Notes: generated by a model from the letters alone, not told the origin. A DNA stretch of 61,222 bases from Gammaproteobacteria bacterium (GCA_026195255.1 JAPHSS010000021.1:1-61222); one strand, 5' to 3'; numbered from the stretch's first letter, positions 14,366 through 24,811 are shown. Translations and numbers: made by a program.

Positions 14366-16711
14366 ATGTCTCAAAACACAAACAACCTCGCGGCCTACTG
14401 CTGGTCAATCGCTGACCTTTTGCGTGGCGATTTCAAACAAAGTCAGTACGGTCGAATCATCCTGCCATTCACTCTATTACGTCGCCTGGAAGGTGTGCTA
14501 GAAGACACCAAAGAAGCTGTATTGGCTGAGTATGAAAGAATTCAGAAGGATAACTTGTCAGAAGAAGCGCAGGAAAAGTTTCTGCTACGTGCAACCGGTG
14601 GCCTGTCTTTTTTCAACACATCAAAAATGGATCTTTCCAAGCTCGGTGAGGCAGGCATTAAAGCCAATCTTGAATCCTACATTCAGGGCTTCTCTAAAGA
14701 TGCCCGTGAAATATTCGAGCACTTTAAGTTCGCTGAGTTTATCGGCCAGCTAAACGATGCCAACCTCTTATATAAAATTGTGCAAAAGGTCAGGCAAACG
14801 GATTTAGGCCCTAAAGCCATCTCCAATCATGATATGGGTAAAGTCTTCGAAGAGCTGATTCGCCGCTTTGCTGAAAGCTCAAATGAAACCGCCGGTGAAC
14901 ACTTTACCCCACGCGACATCGTGCACCTCACCACCTCGCTGGTGTTTATGGAAGATGATGAAGCGCTCACCAAACCCGGCATTATCCGCACCATCTACGA
15001 CCCCACCGCAGGCACCGGTGGCTTTTTGTCAGAGGGTATGGAATATGTTGAAAGGCTCAACCCAAAAGCGAAAATGGTGGCCTATGGGCAAGAGCTTAAT
15101 CCTGAGAGCTACGCCATCTGTAAGGCCGATATGCTCATCAAAGGCCAGGAGGTCAATAACATAAAACTGGGTAATACCTTATCCAATGATCAGCTCTATG
15201 CCGATAAATTTGATTACATGTTATCCAACCCACCCTTCGGTGTGGACTGGAAAAAAATAGAATCGGATATTAAAGATGAAAACAGCCTCAAAGGTTTTGA
15301 TGGTCGTTTCGGCCCCGGTCTGCCAAGAGTCTCAGACGGCTCCCTGTTATTCCTGCTACACCTAATCAGCAAAATGCGCGATGGCTCAGAAGGTGGTGCG
15401 AGAATCGGCATCATCCTCAATGGCTCACCCTTGTTCACAGGTGGCGCCGGTTCCGGTGAATCAGAAATTCGTCGTTATATATTAGAAGCCGATCTGTTAG
15501 AGGCCATTGTCGCTTTACCTACCGATATGTTTTACAACACCGGCATCGCTACCTATGTTTGGGTGCTGTCGAATAAAAAAGCCAATGAGCGTAAAGGCAA
15601 AGTACAACTGATTAATGGCGTAAACCTCTGCGGTAAAATGCGTAAGTCATTAGGTTCCAAGCGTAATGTAATGGATGATGAAGATATCGCCACCATCACC
15701 CGCAGCTTCGGTAGCTTCGAAGTGGTCGATGCCCGTGAGCTAGACAAACCCGCCGAGCAAAAAAGTAATCGTGGACGGCAGGCAGCCAACCCGAAAGCCG
15801 AAGTAGCCAAAACCTTCACCAGCAAAATATTTAACACCCATGAATTTGGTTACCGTCGCATCACTATAGAGCGCCCGTTACGTGAGAGCTATCAGTTTAG
15901 TGATGGGCGCATTGCAGAGCTTCGTTTTGCAGCCAGGCCGTTAAATGCACCCATGCAGTGGATCTATAAAGAGTTCGGCCAGAACTGGTCAGATGAAACC
16001 GACTGTGAAGCGCCTGCGGCCATAAATATAAAAGAGTATGGCGTGTTAACTGACAATGCGATTGAAATTCGTGCCCACATTAAAACTCACTTTAAAGAAC
16101 TAAAAGAAAAACAGATCAAAGACCTCCTCGACAGTAAAGTCTGGTTAACGCAAAAGCAAACCCTGCTCAAGGCCAAACAACTGCAACAGGTTATCGGCAC
16201 CAAACAGTACGATGACATGAATGGCTTTGAGGATGCTCTAAAGGAAGCGTGTAAAAAACAGGCGGTGAGTTTAGATACCAAAGAGAAAAAACAGATCACC
16301 AGTGCAGTAAGCTGGAAAAATCCGGAAGCAGAAAAAGTCATCAAAAAAATTCACAAGGGCAAGGCCAATCCCGTTTATGGTTTGTTTGCAGTCGATGGCA
16401 AAGTCATTGAGTACAAAACCGATGGTGACTTGCGCGATAACGAAAACGTCGCATTAGATCCTACTAGAACCGTTAACGAAATCAATGAAGCCTACTTCGC
16501 CAAAGAGGTGCAGCCCCATGTGCCCGATGCCTGGATAGACGCCAGCAAAACTGATAGCAAAGATGGTGAGATTGGTATTGTTGGTTATGAAATTCCGTTT
16601 AACCGGCATTTTTATGTTTACCAGCCGCCAAGGGATTTAGTGGAGATTGATGCGGATTTGGATAAGGTGAGTGCTGAGATTATGAATCTACTGCAAGAGG
16701 TGCATTCGTAA
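14366..16711 (+). CDS. hsdM: Type I restriction-modification methyltransferase subunit
   Basis: HsdM is the N6-adenine methyltransferase subunit, active with HsdS as the modification complex. The 781-residue protein has the N-terminal helical domain ([20 protein letters not shown]), the SAM-binding motif DPTAGTGGF near residue 212 and the catalytic motif NPPF near 288. It is longer than the roughly 500-residue classical HsdM because of an extended C-terminal part from about residue 490 with helical, Lys-rich segments. Its stop codon overlaps the hsdS start by one base. A good start ATG follows AGGCGC. Confidence 0.95.
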   Translation: MSQNTNNLAAYCWSIADLLRGDFKQSQYGRIILPFTLLRRLEGVLEDTKEAVLAEYERIQKDNLSEEAQEKFLLRATGGLSFFNTSKMDLSKLGEAGIKANLESYIQGFSKDAREIFEHFKFAEFIGQLNDANLLYKIVQKVRQTDLGPKAISNHDMGKVFEELIRRFAESSNETAGEHFTPRDIVHLTTSLVFMEDDEALTKPGIIRTIYDPTAGTGGFLSEGMEYVERLNPKAKMVAYGQELNPESYAICKADMLIKGQEVNNIKLGNTLSNDQLYADKFDYMLSNPPFGVDWKKIESDIKDENSLKGFDGRFGPGLPRVSDGSLLFLLHLISKMRDGSEGGARIGIILNGSPLFTGGAGSGESEIRRYILEADLLEAIVALPTDMFYNTGIATYVWVLSNKKANERKGKVQLINGVNLCGKMRKSLGSKRNVMDDEDIATITRSFGSFEVVDARELDKPAEQKSNRGRQAANPKAEVAKTFTSKIFNTHEFGYRRITIERPLRESYQFSDGRIAELRFAARPLNAPMQWIYKEFGQNWSDETDCEAPAAINIKEYGVLTDNAIEIRAHIKTHFKELKEKQIKDLLDSKVWLTQKQTLLKAKQLQQVIGTKQYDDMNGFEDALKEACKKQAVSLDTKEKKQITSAVSWKNPEAEKVIKKIHKGKANPVYGLFAVDGKVIEYKTDGDLRDNENVALDPTRTVNEINEAYFAKEVQPHVPDAWIDASKTDSKDGEIGIVGYEIPFNRHFYVYQPPRDLVEIDADLDKVSAEIMNLLQEVHS

Positions 16712-18165
16712 TGACAGGGGGGTATCAGGCTTATCCTGAATATAAAGACTCAGATGTTGACTGGATTGAAAAATTTCCAGTGCATTGGGAGTTTAGTAAG
16801 CTGCGTTATATGTTCTCATTTGGTAAGGGCTTGACCATCACAAAAGAGAATTTATCAGATGAGGGTGTGCCGTGTGTTAATTATGGGGAAGTTCATTCAA
16901 AGTATGGCTTTGAAGTCGATCCGAAAATCCACCAGCTTAAATGTGTAAGTGAAGATTACATAAAATCATCGCCAAATGCTTTATTGCAACAGGGTGATTT
17001 GGTGTTTGCCGATACCTCTGAAGATATTGAGGGTTCAGGGAACTTTACACAATTAACGAGCGATGAAACAGTTTTTGCAGGCTATCATACAATCATAGCC
17101 CGGCCTAGCGACCGACAGTGCAGTCGTTTTTATGCATACCTTTTAGATTCTTTAGAACTTAGAACGCAAATTAGACATGCTGTTAAAGGCGTGAAAGTAT
17201 TTAGTATCACACAGGCAATTCTTCGTGGAATCAATATTTGGCTACCTTCTCTAGAGGAGCGTAAAAAAATAGCCAACTTCCTCGGCCACGAAACGGCCAA
17301 AATCGATACCCTGATCGAAAAACAACAACAGCTCATCAAACTGCTAAAAGAAAAACGTCAGGCAGTCATTAGCCATGCCGTCACCAAAGGCCTAAACCCC
17401 AATGCCCCCATGCGCGACTCAGGTGTTGAGTGGTTAGGTGAAGTGCCGGAGCATTGGGTTATTGCCCAGTTAAAATTTAATACATTAGAAATGCAGACAG
17501 GGCCATTTGGTAGTCAATTACATGCGGAAGATTATATTGTTGGTGGCATTCCTCTAGTTAATCCTGCTCACATGATTAATGGAAAAATTATACCAGATCC
17601 AAAAGTCAGTGTAGATGAAGAGACTCAGCATCGTTTGCAGCGACACAAGCTATTCGAGGGTGATTTAATTTTGGCTCGAAGAGGCGAATTAGGGCGCTGT
17701 GCTATTGTTAAAAAAGAACATGAAGGTTGGCTTTGTGGTACCGGCAGTTTAAAAGCAAAATTAAATGATCGGATTATTCCTGAATATTCTTACCTCCTAA
17801 TTACATCAGAGGGAGTTGTGTCTGAGTTGGCTTTAGAGTCTAAAGGCTCGACTATGGATAACTTAAATACTGAAACTCTTGGGAGAGTGAGAGTGCCAGT
17901 GCCGCCTGTAGCTGAACAGAATAAGTTATTAGACTATGTTCATGTGGTATCTGGAAAGTTTAAAACGCTAATAAGAAAAGCTAATCTTCAAGTGGAACTT
18001 TTGCAAGAGCGTCGCACAGCCCTAATCTCCGCAGCTGTCACCGGAAAAATAGACGTAAGAAACTGGGTCGCTCCTGCGCATCCATGCGCTCGCGACATTA
18101 GTGAATCCCTTCACGTCACAACACCAGAACCTTCAACACTTCTAAAAACAAAAACAAGGATGTAG
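16711..18165 (+). CDS. hsdS: Type I restriction-modification specificity subunit
   Basis: HsdS recognises the bipartite target and joins HsdM and HsdR. The 484 residues show two target-recognition domains, each opening with a similar sequence: DSDVDWIEKFPVHWEFSKL near residue 11 and DSGVEWLGEVPEHWVIAQL near 233. Each is followed by a coiled coil (KIANFLGHETAKIDTLIEKQ; LQVELLQERRTALISAAVTG). The final 30 or so residues after GKIDVRNW form an unusual Pro/Thr/Ser-rich tail. Translationally coupled to hsdM. Confidence 0.95.
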   Translation: MTGGYQAYPEYKDSDVDWIEKFPVHWEFSKLRYMFSFGKGLTITKENLSDEGVPCVNYGEVHSKYGFEVDPKIHQLKCVSEDYIKSSPNALLQQGDLVFADTSEDIEGSGNFTQLTSDETVFAGYHTIIARPSDRQCSRFYAYLLDSLELRTQIRHAVKGVKVFSITQAILRGINIWLPSLEERKKIANFLGHETAKIDTLIEKQQQLIKLLKEKRQAVISHAVTKGLNPNAPMRDSGVEWLGEVPEHWVIAQLKFNTLEMQTGPFGSQLHAEDYIVGGIPLVNPAHMINGKIIPDPKVSVDEETQHRLQRHKLFEGDLILARRGELGRCAIVKKEHEGWLCGTGSLKAKLNDRIIPEYSYLLITSEGVVSELALESKGSTMDNLNTETLGRVRVPVPPVAEQNKLLDYVHVVSGKFKTLIRKANLQVELLQERRTALISAAVTGKIDVRNWVAPAHPCARDISESLHVTTPEPSTLLKTKTRM

Positions 18166-18224
18166 CTGTATGAAGATGTTATTCAGTTATTCGTGCCCAT
18201 ACACACAGAAGGAGCTTAGTCTCT

Positions 18225-19238
18225 ATGGCTAATGACCTGACCAGTTCGTCGATTGATCGGCAAAATGTACTTAACAACCGGTATGCACTGGAGAAAATTG
18301 AGGAGCATCTTGCTTTTGAGGGGCTGGAATTTGACGGCGACACTCTGTTTACCAAGCAGCAACTCATTGATTTATTTGATATTAGTGACAGCACCATTGA
18401 AAAGACACTAGCCAGTTATGGTGATGAGTTAAAAGCCAATGGTTACCAGCTGCTTAAAGGTAAAAAACTCAAAGACTTCAAAGAGTTAGTTGCTGGTACC
18501 GTAATAGATTACGGTACCAAAACGACTATTTTAGGGGTCTTTAATTTTCGCGCAATGTTGAACGTTGCCATGCTGCTAACAGAAAGTGAGAAGGCTAAGG
18601 CCATTCGATCTCGTGTTCTGGATATTGTCATTGATGTGGTAGCTGAAAGGGCCGGAGGGCATACCAAGTTTATTAATCAGCGAGATGCCGATTATTTGCC
18701 ATCTGCTTATCGTGAGTACAGTTACCGGAAGGTATTTACGGATGCGCTGGATCAATATCTGGAGATGGGTAAATTTAAGTATGGAGTTTATACCAATAAA
18801 ATTTATCAGCTGGTATTCAAAGAAAATGCCAAAGAATACAAACAGATTTTGAAGCTGGCAAAAACTGACAATGTACGTGAGACATTATATGCAGAAGTGC
18901 TAAAAGCTATTGCTAGTATTGAAAATGGTTTAGCAGAGGATATGAAAAACAAATCTGCATCATTGGGCAGAAAATTAAAACCTGGTGAATTAGATTTACT
19001 ACTTAATGATTTAGATAATAATCCTTATTTGAAGCCCGTTGTAGATGATGCACGCACTAAAATGGCAAGCAGAGACATGAGCTTCCGCGATGCATTACAT
19101 ACAAAATTAGAATCCTATTTGCAGACTGTACCTGAAGGTGATGTTGAAAAGTTTTTAGGTGAAGCTAGTCGATCATTAGAAGAGCAGTTGGCCGACCCTG
19201 AAACACTAGAGGTGTTCAAGCGGCTAAAGGATCGATAG
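18225..19238 (+). CDS. RhuM/antirepressor-like DNA-binding protein, putative partner of Doc
   Basis: A 337-residue protein. The N-terminal part has a probable HTH (FTKQQLIDLFDISDSTIEKTLASYGDEL) followed by an antirepressor-like segment (TILGVFNFRAMLNVAMLLTE and SEKAKAIRSRVLDIVIDVV) as in RhuM/Bro-N-like proteins. The rest is helical (KEYKQILKLAKTDNVRETLY; LNDLDNNPYLKPVVDDARTK). It ends three bases before the Doc-like gene, and the two form a module inside the hsd locus. I infer an antitoxin or regulator role for the Fic/Doc partner. Confidence 0.75.
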   Translation: MANDLTSSSIDRQNVLNNRYALEKIEEHLAFEGLEFDGDTLFTKQQLIDLFDISDSTIEKTLASYGDELKANGYQLLKGKKLKDFKELVAGTVIDYGTKTTILGVFNFRAMLNVAMLLTESEKAKAIRSRVLDIVIDVVAERAGGHTKFINQRDADYLPSAYREYSYRKVFTDALDQYLEMGKFKYGVYTNKIYQLVFKENAKEYKQILKLAKTDNVRETLYAEVLKAIASIENGLAEDMKNKSASLGRKLKPGELDLLLNDLDNNPYLKPVVDDARTKMASRDMSFRDALHTKLESYLQTVPEGDVEKFLGEASRSLEEQLADPETLEVFKRLKDR

Positions 19239-19241
19239 CTT

Positions 19242-19679
19242 ATGGAAGAGAAATTTTTCTACTTTGATGTAGTGCATGCCGTAAATGTTCATGACTGGAT
19301 TATTGAACACTCTGGAGGCAGAGCAGGTATTAATGATTTGAACTTATTGCATAGTCCATTAGAACATATACAGAATGATCTCTATTATCCTGATCTGGAG
19401 GATAAACTGACACATCTTGTTTTTTCTATTAATAAAAACCATGCCTTTATTGATGGCAATAAACGCTCAAGTATTGCATTGGGTGCCTATTTTTTAGAAT
19501 TAAATGGTTATGAGTACTGCATTCAATATTTTGTTCAACAAATGGAGAATATAGCTGTGTGGATTGCTCGCAATGATATTGATAGTGATTTGTTGCATGC
19601 AATTATTACCTCATTGATATATGAGGACGATTATTCTGAAGTATTGAAACTGCGCATTGCCAATGCGGTTACTGAATAA
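19242..19679 (+). CDS. doc: Fic/Doc-family death-on-curing toxin
   Basis: A 145-residue Fic-fold protein. The active-site motif is HAFIDGNKRSS at about residues 67-77, matching HxFxDGNKR of Doc. Doc kinases phosphorylate elongation factor Tu, while longer Fic proteins AMPylate targets; the length here fits Doc. Upstream is not a Phd antitoxin but the RhuM-like protein, three bases away, so the neutralising partner is non-canonical. The pair separates hsdS from hsdR, an arrangement seen in several type I loci. Confidence 0.88.
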   Translation: MEEKFFYFDVVHAVNVHDWIIEHSGGRAGINDLNLLHSPLEHIQNDLYYPDLEDKLTHLVFSINKNHAFIDGNKRSSIALGAYFLELNGYEYCIQYFVQQMENIAVWIARNDIDSDLLHAIITSLIYEDDYSEVLKLRIANAVTE

Positions 19680-19707
19680 AAATATACAATTAAGATAATG
19701 GATTTAA

Positions 19708-22700
19708 ATGATGAGCAGTAAAGCCAACGAGTTTATTTTTCAAAACGATATGATTAATCAGTTAGTGGCAAGCGGTTGGCTGTTAGGTAAACCAGATAAC
19801 TACAATCGTGAACTGGCTTTATATTCCGAAGACTTGCTGGGCTTTATAAAAGACACTCAAGATGAACAATGGCAGAAATTCTGTACGCTTTATCCCAATG
19901 ACACCGAGAACAAGTTTTTAGAGCGCGTTGCTTCGCAGCTCAATAAAGCCGACCCCAATGCCGCGAATAAAGATTTGTGTACCTTTGGCACCTTGGGTGT
20001 GTTGCGTCACGAGCTACGTGACCGTGGTACACGGTTTAGTTTGTGTCAGTTTAAACCCGAGCATGATTTAAACCCGGATACCTTGGCGCGTTATCAGAAG
20101 AACCGTTTACGTGTGGTACCTGAGTTGGTGTATAGCCCCTGGGCAACCGATGAACACGAAGCAGAAACTGGTGTACGTGCTAAAAAATGGCGTATTGATC
20201 TGGTGCTGTTTGTTAACGGCTTACCGATTGCGACCCTAGAGTTAAAGTCAGAATTTAAGCAGGCTGTACACAATGCCATTAAGCAATATAAAACCACGCG
20301 CTTCTCTACCGACCCTGTCACTAAAAAGCCTGAACCGCTATTAACCTTTAAACGTGGTGCCTTGGTGCATTTTGCCGTGAGCCAGTATGAAGTGTTTATG
20401 GCGACGCGACTTGAAGGTGATGAAACCTTCTTTTTACCCTTTAATAAAGGCACAAAAGAAGGCGGAGCAGGCAATGATGTGCCGGAGAACCTTAACCAGT
20501 ACGCGACAGATTATTTATGGAATGAGGTGCTACTGCCAGATAACCTGTTAAATATACTGGCTCGCTTTGTTCATTTACAGATTGAAGAGAAGGAAGACTG
20601 GGAAGGGCGTAAGTACAAAAAAGAAACGCTAATTTTTCCACGTTATCATCAATGGGATGTGGTGAACAAGTTAGTCACTGCTGCGCACGACGAAGGACCC
20701 GGTCATAAATACTTAATTCAACACAGTGCCGGTTCGGGTAAATCCAACTCTATTGCATGGGTCGCTCATCAATTATCGTCACTCTATGGAGACAAGGGTG
20801 AAAAACAGTTTAATTCAGTGATTGTTGTTACCGACAGAACCGTATTAGATGACCAGCTACAAGATACGATTAATCAGTTTGAGCATGTAGATGGCGCCGT
20901 AGGCCGTATTAATAAAAAAGAAGGTGACGGTTCCAAGTCGGAAAAGCTGGCTGCTGCACTGGAAGCCTCGCAACCCATTATTATTGTGACCATTCAAACC
21001 TTTCCCCATGTGTTAAAGGCGATTGAGAATAGCGTTAGTTTAAAAGAGCGCCATTACGCGATTATTGCCGATGAAGCGCATTCATCTCAAACCGGTTCTA
21101 CAGCGCGTCAGTTAAAAGAAGTGCTGATGATTGATAGCAAAGAAGATGATGAAGAGCTAGGCACGGAAGATATTCTAGACGCGGCGGTGGCCTCACGTCG
21201 TGCATCACCCAACTTAAGTTACTTTGCCTTTACCGCCACACCTAAAACAAAAACGTTGGAACTGTTTGGCCGTTTGCCTAAGCCCGATGAGCCACCATCC
21301 AAAACCAATAAGCCGGAGGCCTATCATGTGTACAGCATGCGACAGGCGATTGAAGAAGGCTTTATTCTGGATGTGTTAAAAAACTATACCAACTATAAAG
21401 TGGCATATAACCTGGCAATGGCAATTGAAGCCAGTGATCAGGAAGTGGAAAGTAAAAAGGCCAAAGTAAAACTCAATCAGTGGGTTCGCCTGCACGACTA
21501 CAACATCGCACAAAAAGTACAGGTGATCATCGAGCACTTCAAAGATAACGTTATGGGCTTATTGGGTGGGCAGGCAAAAGCGATGGTAGTCACCAGCTCA
21601 CGCAAAGAGGCCGTGCGTTACAAGATGGGCTTTGATAAATACATTATAGAAAAGGGCTACCAGAAGATTCATGCAATGGTGGCATTTTCTGGTGAAGTCG
21701 AATTTAGTGATAAAGATCCAAATTCAGACGGGCTCATTGGGGAGAAATTCACTGAAACGAATATGAACCCGAACCTTAAGGGTCGCGATATGCGCAAGGC
21801 CTTTGACTCGGATGATTATCAGGTGATGATTGTTGCAAACAAATTTCAGACCGGTTTTGATCAGCCAAAACTCTGCGCGATGTATGTAGATAAGAAATTG
21901 GGTGGTGTTGAATGTGTACAAACATTATCTCGTTTAAATCGTACCTATCCCACAAAAGCCGTCACCGGCACATTTGTTTTAGACTTCTTCAATGAGCCAG
22001 AGGATATTCTGTCTTCGTTCCAGCCTTATTATCAGACAGCCGAGCTAGATGATGTATCTAACCCTGATTTGATATTTGATTTGTTCGATAAGCTCCGTGC
22101 GGCCGTAATATTCACATGGCAGGAAGTAGAGCAGTTTTGTACAGCCTTTTTACAAAAGAGCAAAAGCAGTGCGGCTATAGCGAATATTTGTAAGCCAGCA
22201 GTAGAACGTTGGCAGAAGCGATATAAGTCGTCTGTAGACGCTTACAAGTTGGCTAAAGAAATGTTTGAACGCACCAAGAAGACTGGTGATGCGGTATTGA
22301 TCGCCAATGCAGAAAACAGCTTTAAAGAATGCAAAGAAGAAAAAGACGCGCTGGATATATTCAAAAAAGACTTGGGCACATTCGTACGGTTTTACGAGTT
22401 TATGTCGCAGATTGTTGATTACGATAATAAGGAATTAGAAAAGCTAAGTTTATATGCCCGCCATCTTCGTCCGTTACTGCGTGAAACCATTGTGGATGAA
22501 GATGATATTGATCTTGATAACGTGGTATTGCATCAATACCGCCTTTCAAAAATAAGACAGCAGGATTTAAAGCTAAAAGATGAGGAGGGGGAATATTTAA
22601 AACCCGGTGATGCATTGGGAACAGCCAAAGCCCGTGACCCCAAAGAAGAGTTTTTATCACAAATTATCAGTCGCTTGAATGAGTTGTTTATTACCGATCA

Positions 22701-22956
22701 CCTAACCGACAAAGACCTAGTTAACTACGCCAATACCATTCGAGACAAAGTGCGTGAGAACAAACGGGTGATGAGCCAGATACAAAACAATACGCCAGAA
22801 CAGGCTTTATTAGGTGACTTCTCTAAAGCAGTTGATGATGCCGTGATGGACAGTAATGAAGCGCATCAGAATCAGATGATGCAGCTACTTTCTGACCCTG
22901 AGAAGGCCAAAGGCTTTGCCAGGGTGGTGTTTGATTTGTTGAAGTTGGCAGAATAG
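19708..22956 (+). CDS. hsdR: Type I restriction endonuclease/translocase subunit
   Basis: HsdR translocates DNA and cuts unmodified DNA when joined to HsdM and HsdS. The 1082 residues contain the N-terminal PD-(D/E)xK nuclease (WRIDLVLFVNGLPIATLELK, about residues 155-182), a Walker A HSAGSGKSNSI near 338-348, a DEAH box near 454-457 (IADEAHSSQTG), motif III TATPKTK and the C-terminal helicase half including NKFQTGFDQPKL and LSRLNRTYP. The nuclease and motor residues visible are intact. It starts 28 bases after doc. Confidence 0.96.
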   Translation: MMSSKANEFIFQNDMINQLVASGWLLGKPDNYNRELALYSEDLLGFIKDTQDEQWQKFCTLYPNDTENKFLERVASQLNKADPNAANKDLCTFGTLGVLRHELRDRGTRFSLCQFKPEHDLNPDTLARYQKNRLRVVPELVYSPWATDEHEAETGVRAKKWRIDLVLFVNGLPIATLELKSEFKQAVHNAIKQYKTTRFSTDPVTKKPEPLLTFKRGALVHFAVSQYEVFMATRLEGDETFFLPFNKGTKEGGAGNDVPENLNQYATDYLWNEVLLPDNLLNILARFVHLQIEEKEDWEGRKYKKETLIFPRYHQWDVVNKLVTAAHDEGPGHKYLIQHSAGSGKSNSIAWVAHQLSSLYGDKGEKQFNSVIVVTDRTVLDDQLQDTINQFEHVDGAVGRINKKEGDGSKSEKLAAALEASQPIIIVTIQTFPHVLKAIENSVSLKERHYAIIADEAHSSQTGSTARQLKEVLMIDSKEDDEELGTEDILDAAVASRRASPNLSYFAFTATPKTKTLELFGRLPKPDEPPSKTNKPEAYHVYSMRQAIEEGFILDVLKNYTNYKVAYNLAMAIEASDQEVESKKAKVKLNQWVRLHDYNIAQKVQVIIEHFKDNVMGLLGGQAKAMVVTSSRKEAVRYKMGFDKYIIEKGYQKIHAMVAFSGEVEFSDKDPNSDGLIGEKFTETNMNPNLKGRDMRKAFDSDDYQVMIVANKFQTGFDQPKLCAMYVDKKLGGVECVQTLSRLNRTYPTKAVTGTFVLDFFNEPEDILSSFQPYYQTAELDDVSNPDLIFDLFDKLRAAVIFTWQEVEQFCTAFLQKSKSSAAIANICKPAVERWQKRYKSSVDAYKLAKEMFERTKKTGDAVLIANAENSFKECKEEKDALDIFKKDLGTFVRFYEFMSQIVDYDNKELEKLSLYARHLRPLLRETIVDEDDIDLDNVVLHQYRLSKIRQQDLKLKDEEGEYLKPGDALGTAKARDPKEEFLSQIISRLNELFITDHLTDKDLVNYANTIRDKVRENKRVMSQIQNNTPEQALLGDFSKAVDDAVMDSNEAHQNQMMQLLSDPEKAKGFARVVFDLLKLAE

Positions 22957-23017
22957 CTTGATTGGTTACGCTTTTATCAAGTAAGTACATATAGTTATAT
23001 CTTATTTCAACAGATTG

Positions 23018-23059
23018 TTCCCATTATGGGAAAAATGAACTATAATTCCCAAAAAGGGA
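23018..23059. promoter_or_regulatory. Double operator and promoter of higB
   Basis: TTCCCATTATGGGAA (23018-23032) and TTCCCAAAAAGGGA (23046-23059) are two related palindromes 28 bp apart, and the second overlaps a TATAAT box at 23041-23046. This arrangement fits repression of the toxin-antitoxin operon by its HigA-type product. Confidence 0.7.
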
Positions 23060-23071
23060 CTAAGAGGTGTT

Positions 23072-23356
23072 ATGAAAGTCATAGGAAGTGACAAATTATC
23101 GAAGTTCTATAAGCAGCATAACCAGGCTAAGTCCGCATTGGATAGTTGGTATGCTGAAGCAGAGAGAGCGGTTTGGAAAACACCGCAGGATATTAAAAAT
23201 AGATATGGTTCGGCTGATTTTTTGGCGGGTAATCGTGTGATTTTTAATATAAAGGGTAATCACTATCGGCTAGTCGTTAAGGTGCGTTACCAGAATGGAA
23301 TCGTTGCTATTGAATGGGTAGGAACCCATGCAGAGTATAACAGGCAGTCGTTTTAA
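23072..23356 (+). CDS. higB: HigB-type mRNA interferase toxin
   Basis: A 94-residue RelE-superfamily toxin of HigB type. Family features: DKLSKFYKQHNQAKSALDSWY at the start, ADFLAGNRVIFNIKGNHYRL and the C-terminal strand IVAIEWVGTHAEYN. Characterised members cleave translated mRNA on the ribosome. AAGAGGTG is the ribosome site. As in other HigBA loci the toxin gene comes first; its antitoxin is the large HTH/peptidase fusion protein that follows after ten bases. Confidence 0.93.
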   Translation: MKVIGSDKLSKFYKQHNQAKSALDSWYAEAERAVWKTPQDIKNRYGSADFLAGNRVIFNIKGNHYRLVVKVRYQNGIVAIEWVGTHAEYNRQSF

Positions 23357-23366
23357 GGAAATGGAT

Positions 23367-24572
23367 ATGGGAACTCTAAAAGTGATTAAATCTGATTTAG
23401 AACATGAGCAAGCAGTAGCTCGTTTAATGACGTTGATGGATATGGAACCTGCGTTTGACTCTGATGAAGAAAATGAACTCGAAGTGCTATCTGTTCTGAT
23501 TGAACAGTATGAACACGAGAACTTTCCAATGGATAAGCCTGAACCCTTAGAAGCCATTAAGTTTCGCATGGATCAACAGGGGCTGGCTAAAAAAGATATG
23601 CTTGAGTATTTCGGCTCAGCTTCAAAAGTATCAGAGGTGCTCAATGGCAAAAGACCATTGAGCATTAATATGATACGTAAGCTTCATAATGGACTTGGTA
23701 TTCCCGCAGATATTCTGATTCAGGAACCTGAAATTGCAAAGGAAATTGAGCAGGGAATAGAGCTAAATATGGACTGGCAGGCATTCCCTTTAAAAGAAAT
23801 GCAAAAGAATGGTTATTTTGGCAAGCTTGCTTATACATCAGCAAAATTAAAAAGCTATGCAGAAGACTTAATGAGAAGTTTTCTAAAAAGTGTACCCGGT
23901 TGTGAAAATATTCAACCAGCGATGATGAAAACATCTGCGCATCTGGTGAATAATGATAAAACGGTAAATGAGTATGCGTTGAAGGCATGGCAAGTTAAGG
24001 TGCTTAAAGAAACTTGTTTTCAGAAACAAATTTGTGAATATAAAAAAGGTACTGTTGACCTGGGTTTTATGAAACGCCTGGCTAAAATGTCATGGTCTGA
24101 TCAAGGACCATTATTAGCCTGCGAATATTTATTTAAGCATGGCATTCATTTAGTGTTAGAACCTCATTTAGAAAAAACATACTTAGATGGTGCAGTGTGC
24201 ATTAACCATAAAGGGAACCCTGTGGTTGCATTGACACTGAGATATGATCGCCTGGATGATTTTTGGTTTACTTTAATGCATGAGTTAGCACATATAGCAC
24301 TACATCTTGATGGAAACTATGAATGGTTTATAGATGATCTTGAAATGAAAACAAATGATATTAGAGAAGAGGAAGCTAATGACATGGCTAGAGCCGCTCT
24401 CATTTCAAATGAAGAATGGGTGCTTAGCAATAGTTCAGCATTAGATGAAATGACGGCATTAGCAAAGTCACTCGAAGTGGCGCCAGCAATTGTATATGGT
24501 ATGTTTGCGCGTAAGTATGATAATTGGCCGAAAGTTATAAAGCGTATACCAAAAACATCTAAACACTTATAG
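23367..24572 (+). CDS. HigA-type HTH antitoxin fused to ImmA/IrrE-like zinc peptidase
   Basis: About 402 residues from the ATG at 23367, which has AAGGAA seven bases upstream; the longer frame would overlap higB. The N-terminal 130 residues are HigA-like (ARLMTLMDMEPAFDSDEENE, then LAKKDMLEYFGSASKVSEVL and the XRE helix LSINMIRKLHNGLGIPADIL). The C-terminal part is an ImmA/IrrE metallopeptidase with HELAH near residue 305 (FTLMHELAHIALHLDG) and a downstream EEANDMARAALI stretch that supplies the third ligand. ImmA/IrrE peptidases cleave repressors or antitoxins. The fusion could let the antitoxin sense damage and cleave itself; this is inference. Confidence 0.85.
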   Translation: MGTLKVIKSDLEHEQAVARLMTLMDMEPAFDSDEENELEVLSVLIEQYEHENFPMDKPEPLEAIKFRMDQQGLAKKDMLEYFGSASKVSEVLNGKRPLSINMIRKLHNGLGIPADILIQEPEIAKEIEQGIELNMDWQAFPLKEMQKNGYFGKLAYTSAKLKSYAEDLMRSFLKSVPGCENIQPAMMKTSAHLVNNDKTVNEYALKAWQVKVLKETCFQKQICEYKKGTVDLGFMKRLAKMSWSDQGPLLACEYLFKHGIHLVLEPHLEKTYLDGAVCINHKGNPVVALTLRYDRLDDFWFTLMHELAHIALHLDGNYEWFIDDLEMKTNDIREEEANDMARAALISNEEWVLSNSSALDEMTALAKSLEVAPAIVYGMFARKYDNWPKVIKRIPKTSKHL

Positions 24573-24652
24573 AAAAGTAAATGCTCATGTCAGATCTTGC
24601 AATTGCTTCTAAGTTGTAAAATAAAGGAGATTGACTAAATTAAAGGAAATTT

Positions 24653-24710
24653 AAAGGGGTCGGTGACAATTGAGAATCATTAGTGTTAACGTTTGTCACC
24701 GACCCCTTTT
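24653..24710. repeat. Perfect 17-bp inverted repeat, REPIN-like
   Basis: AAAGGGGTCGGTGACAA and TTGTCACCGACCCCTTT are perfect inverted arms around a 23-base centre. They lie between convergent genes and end with four T residues, so the hairpin may terminate both. The GGGGTC core resembles other repeats in the window. Confidence 0.7.
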
Positions 24711-24811
24711 ATCCAGACTTGATTGCCTGTCAGTTGACTATTGTTTCTCGTGATTTGTTGATAAACAGCAAAAGCAATCAAGTCTGGCCCTTTTGCTTTT
24801 TTTGTTTGCTA

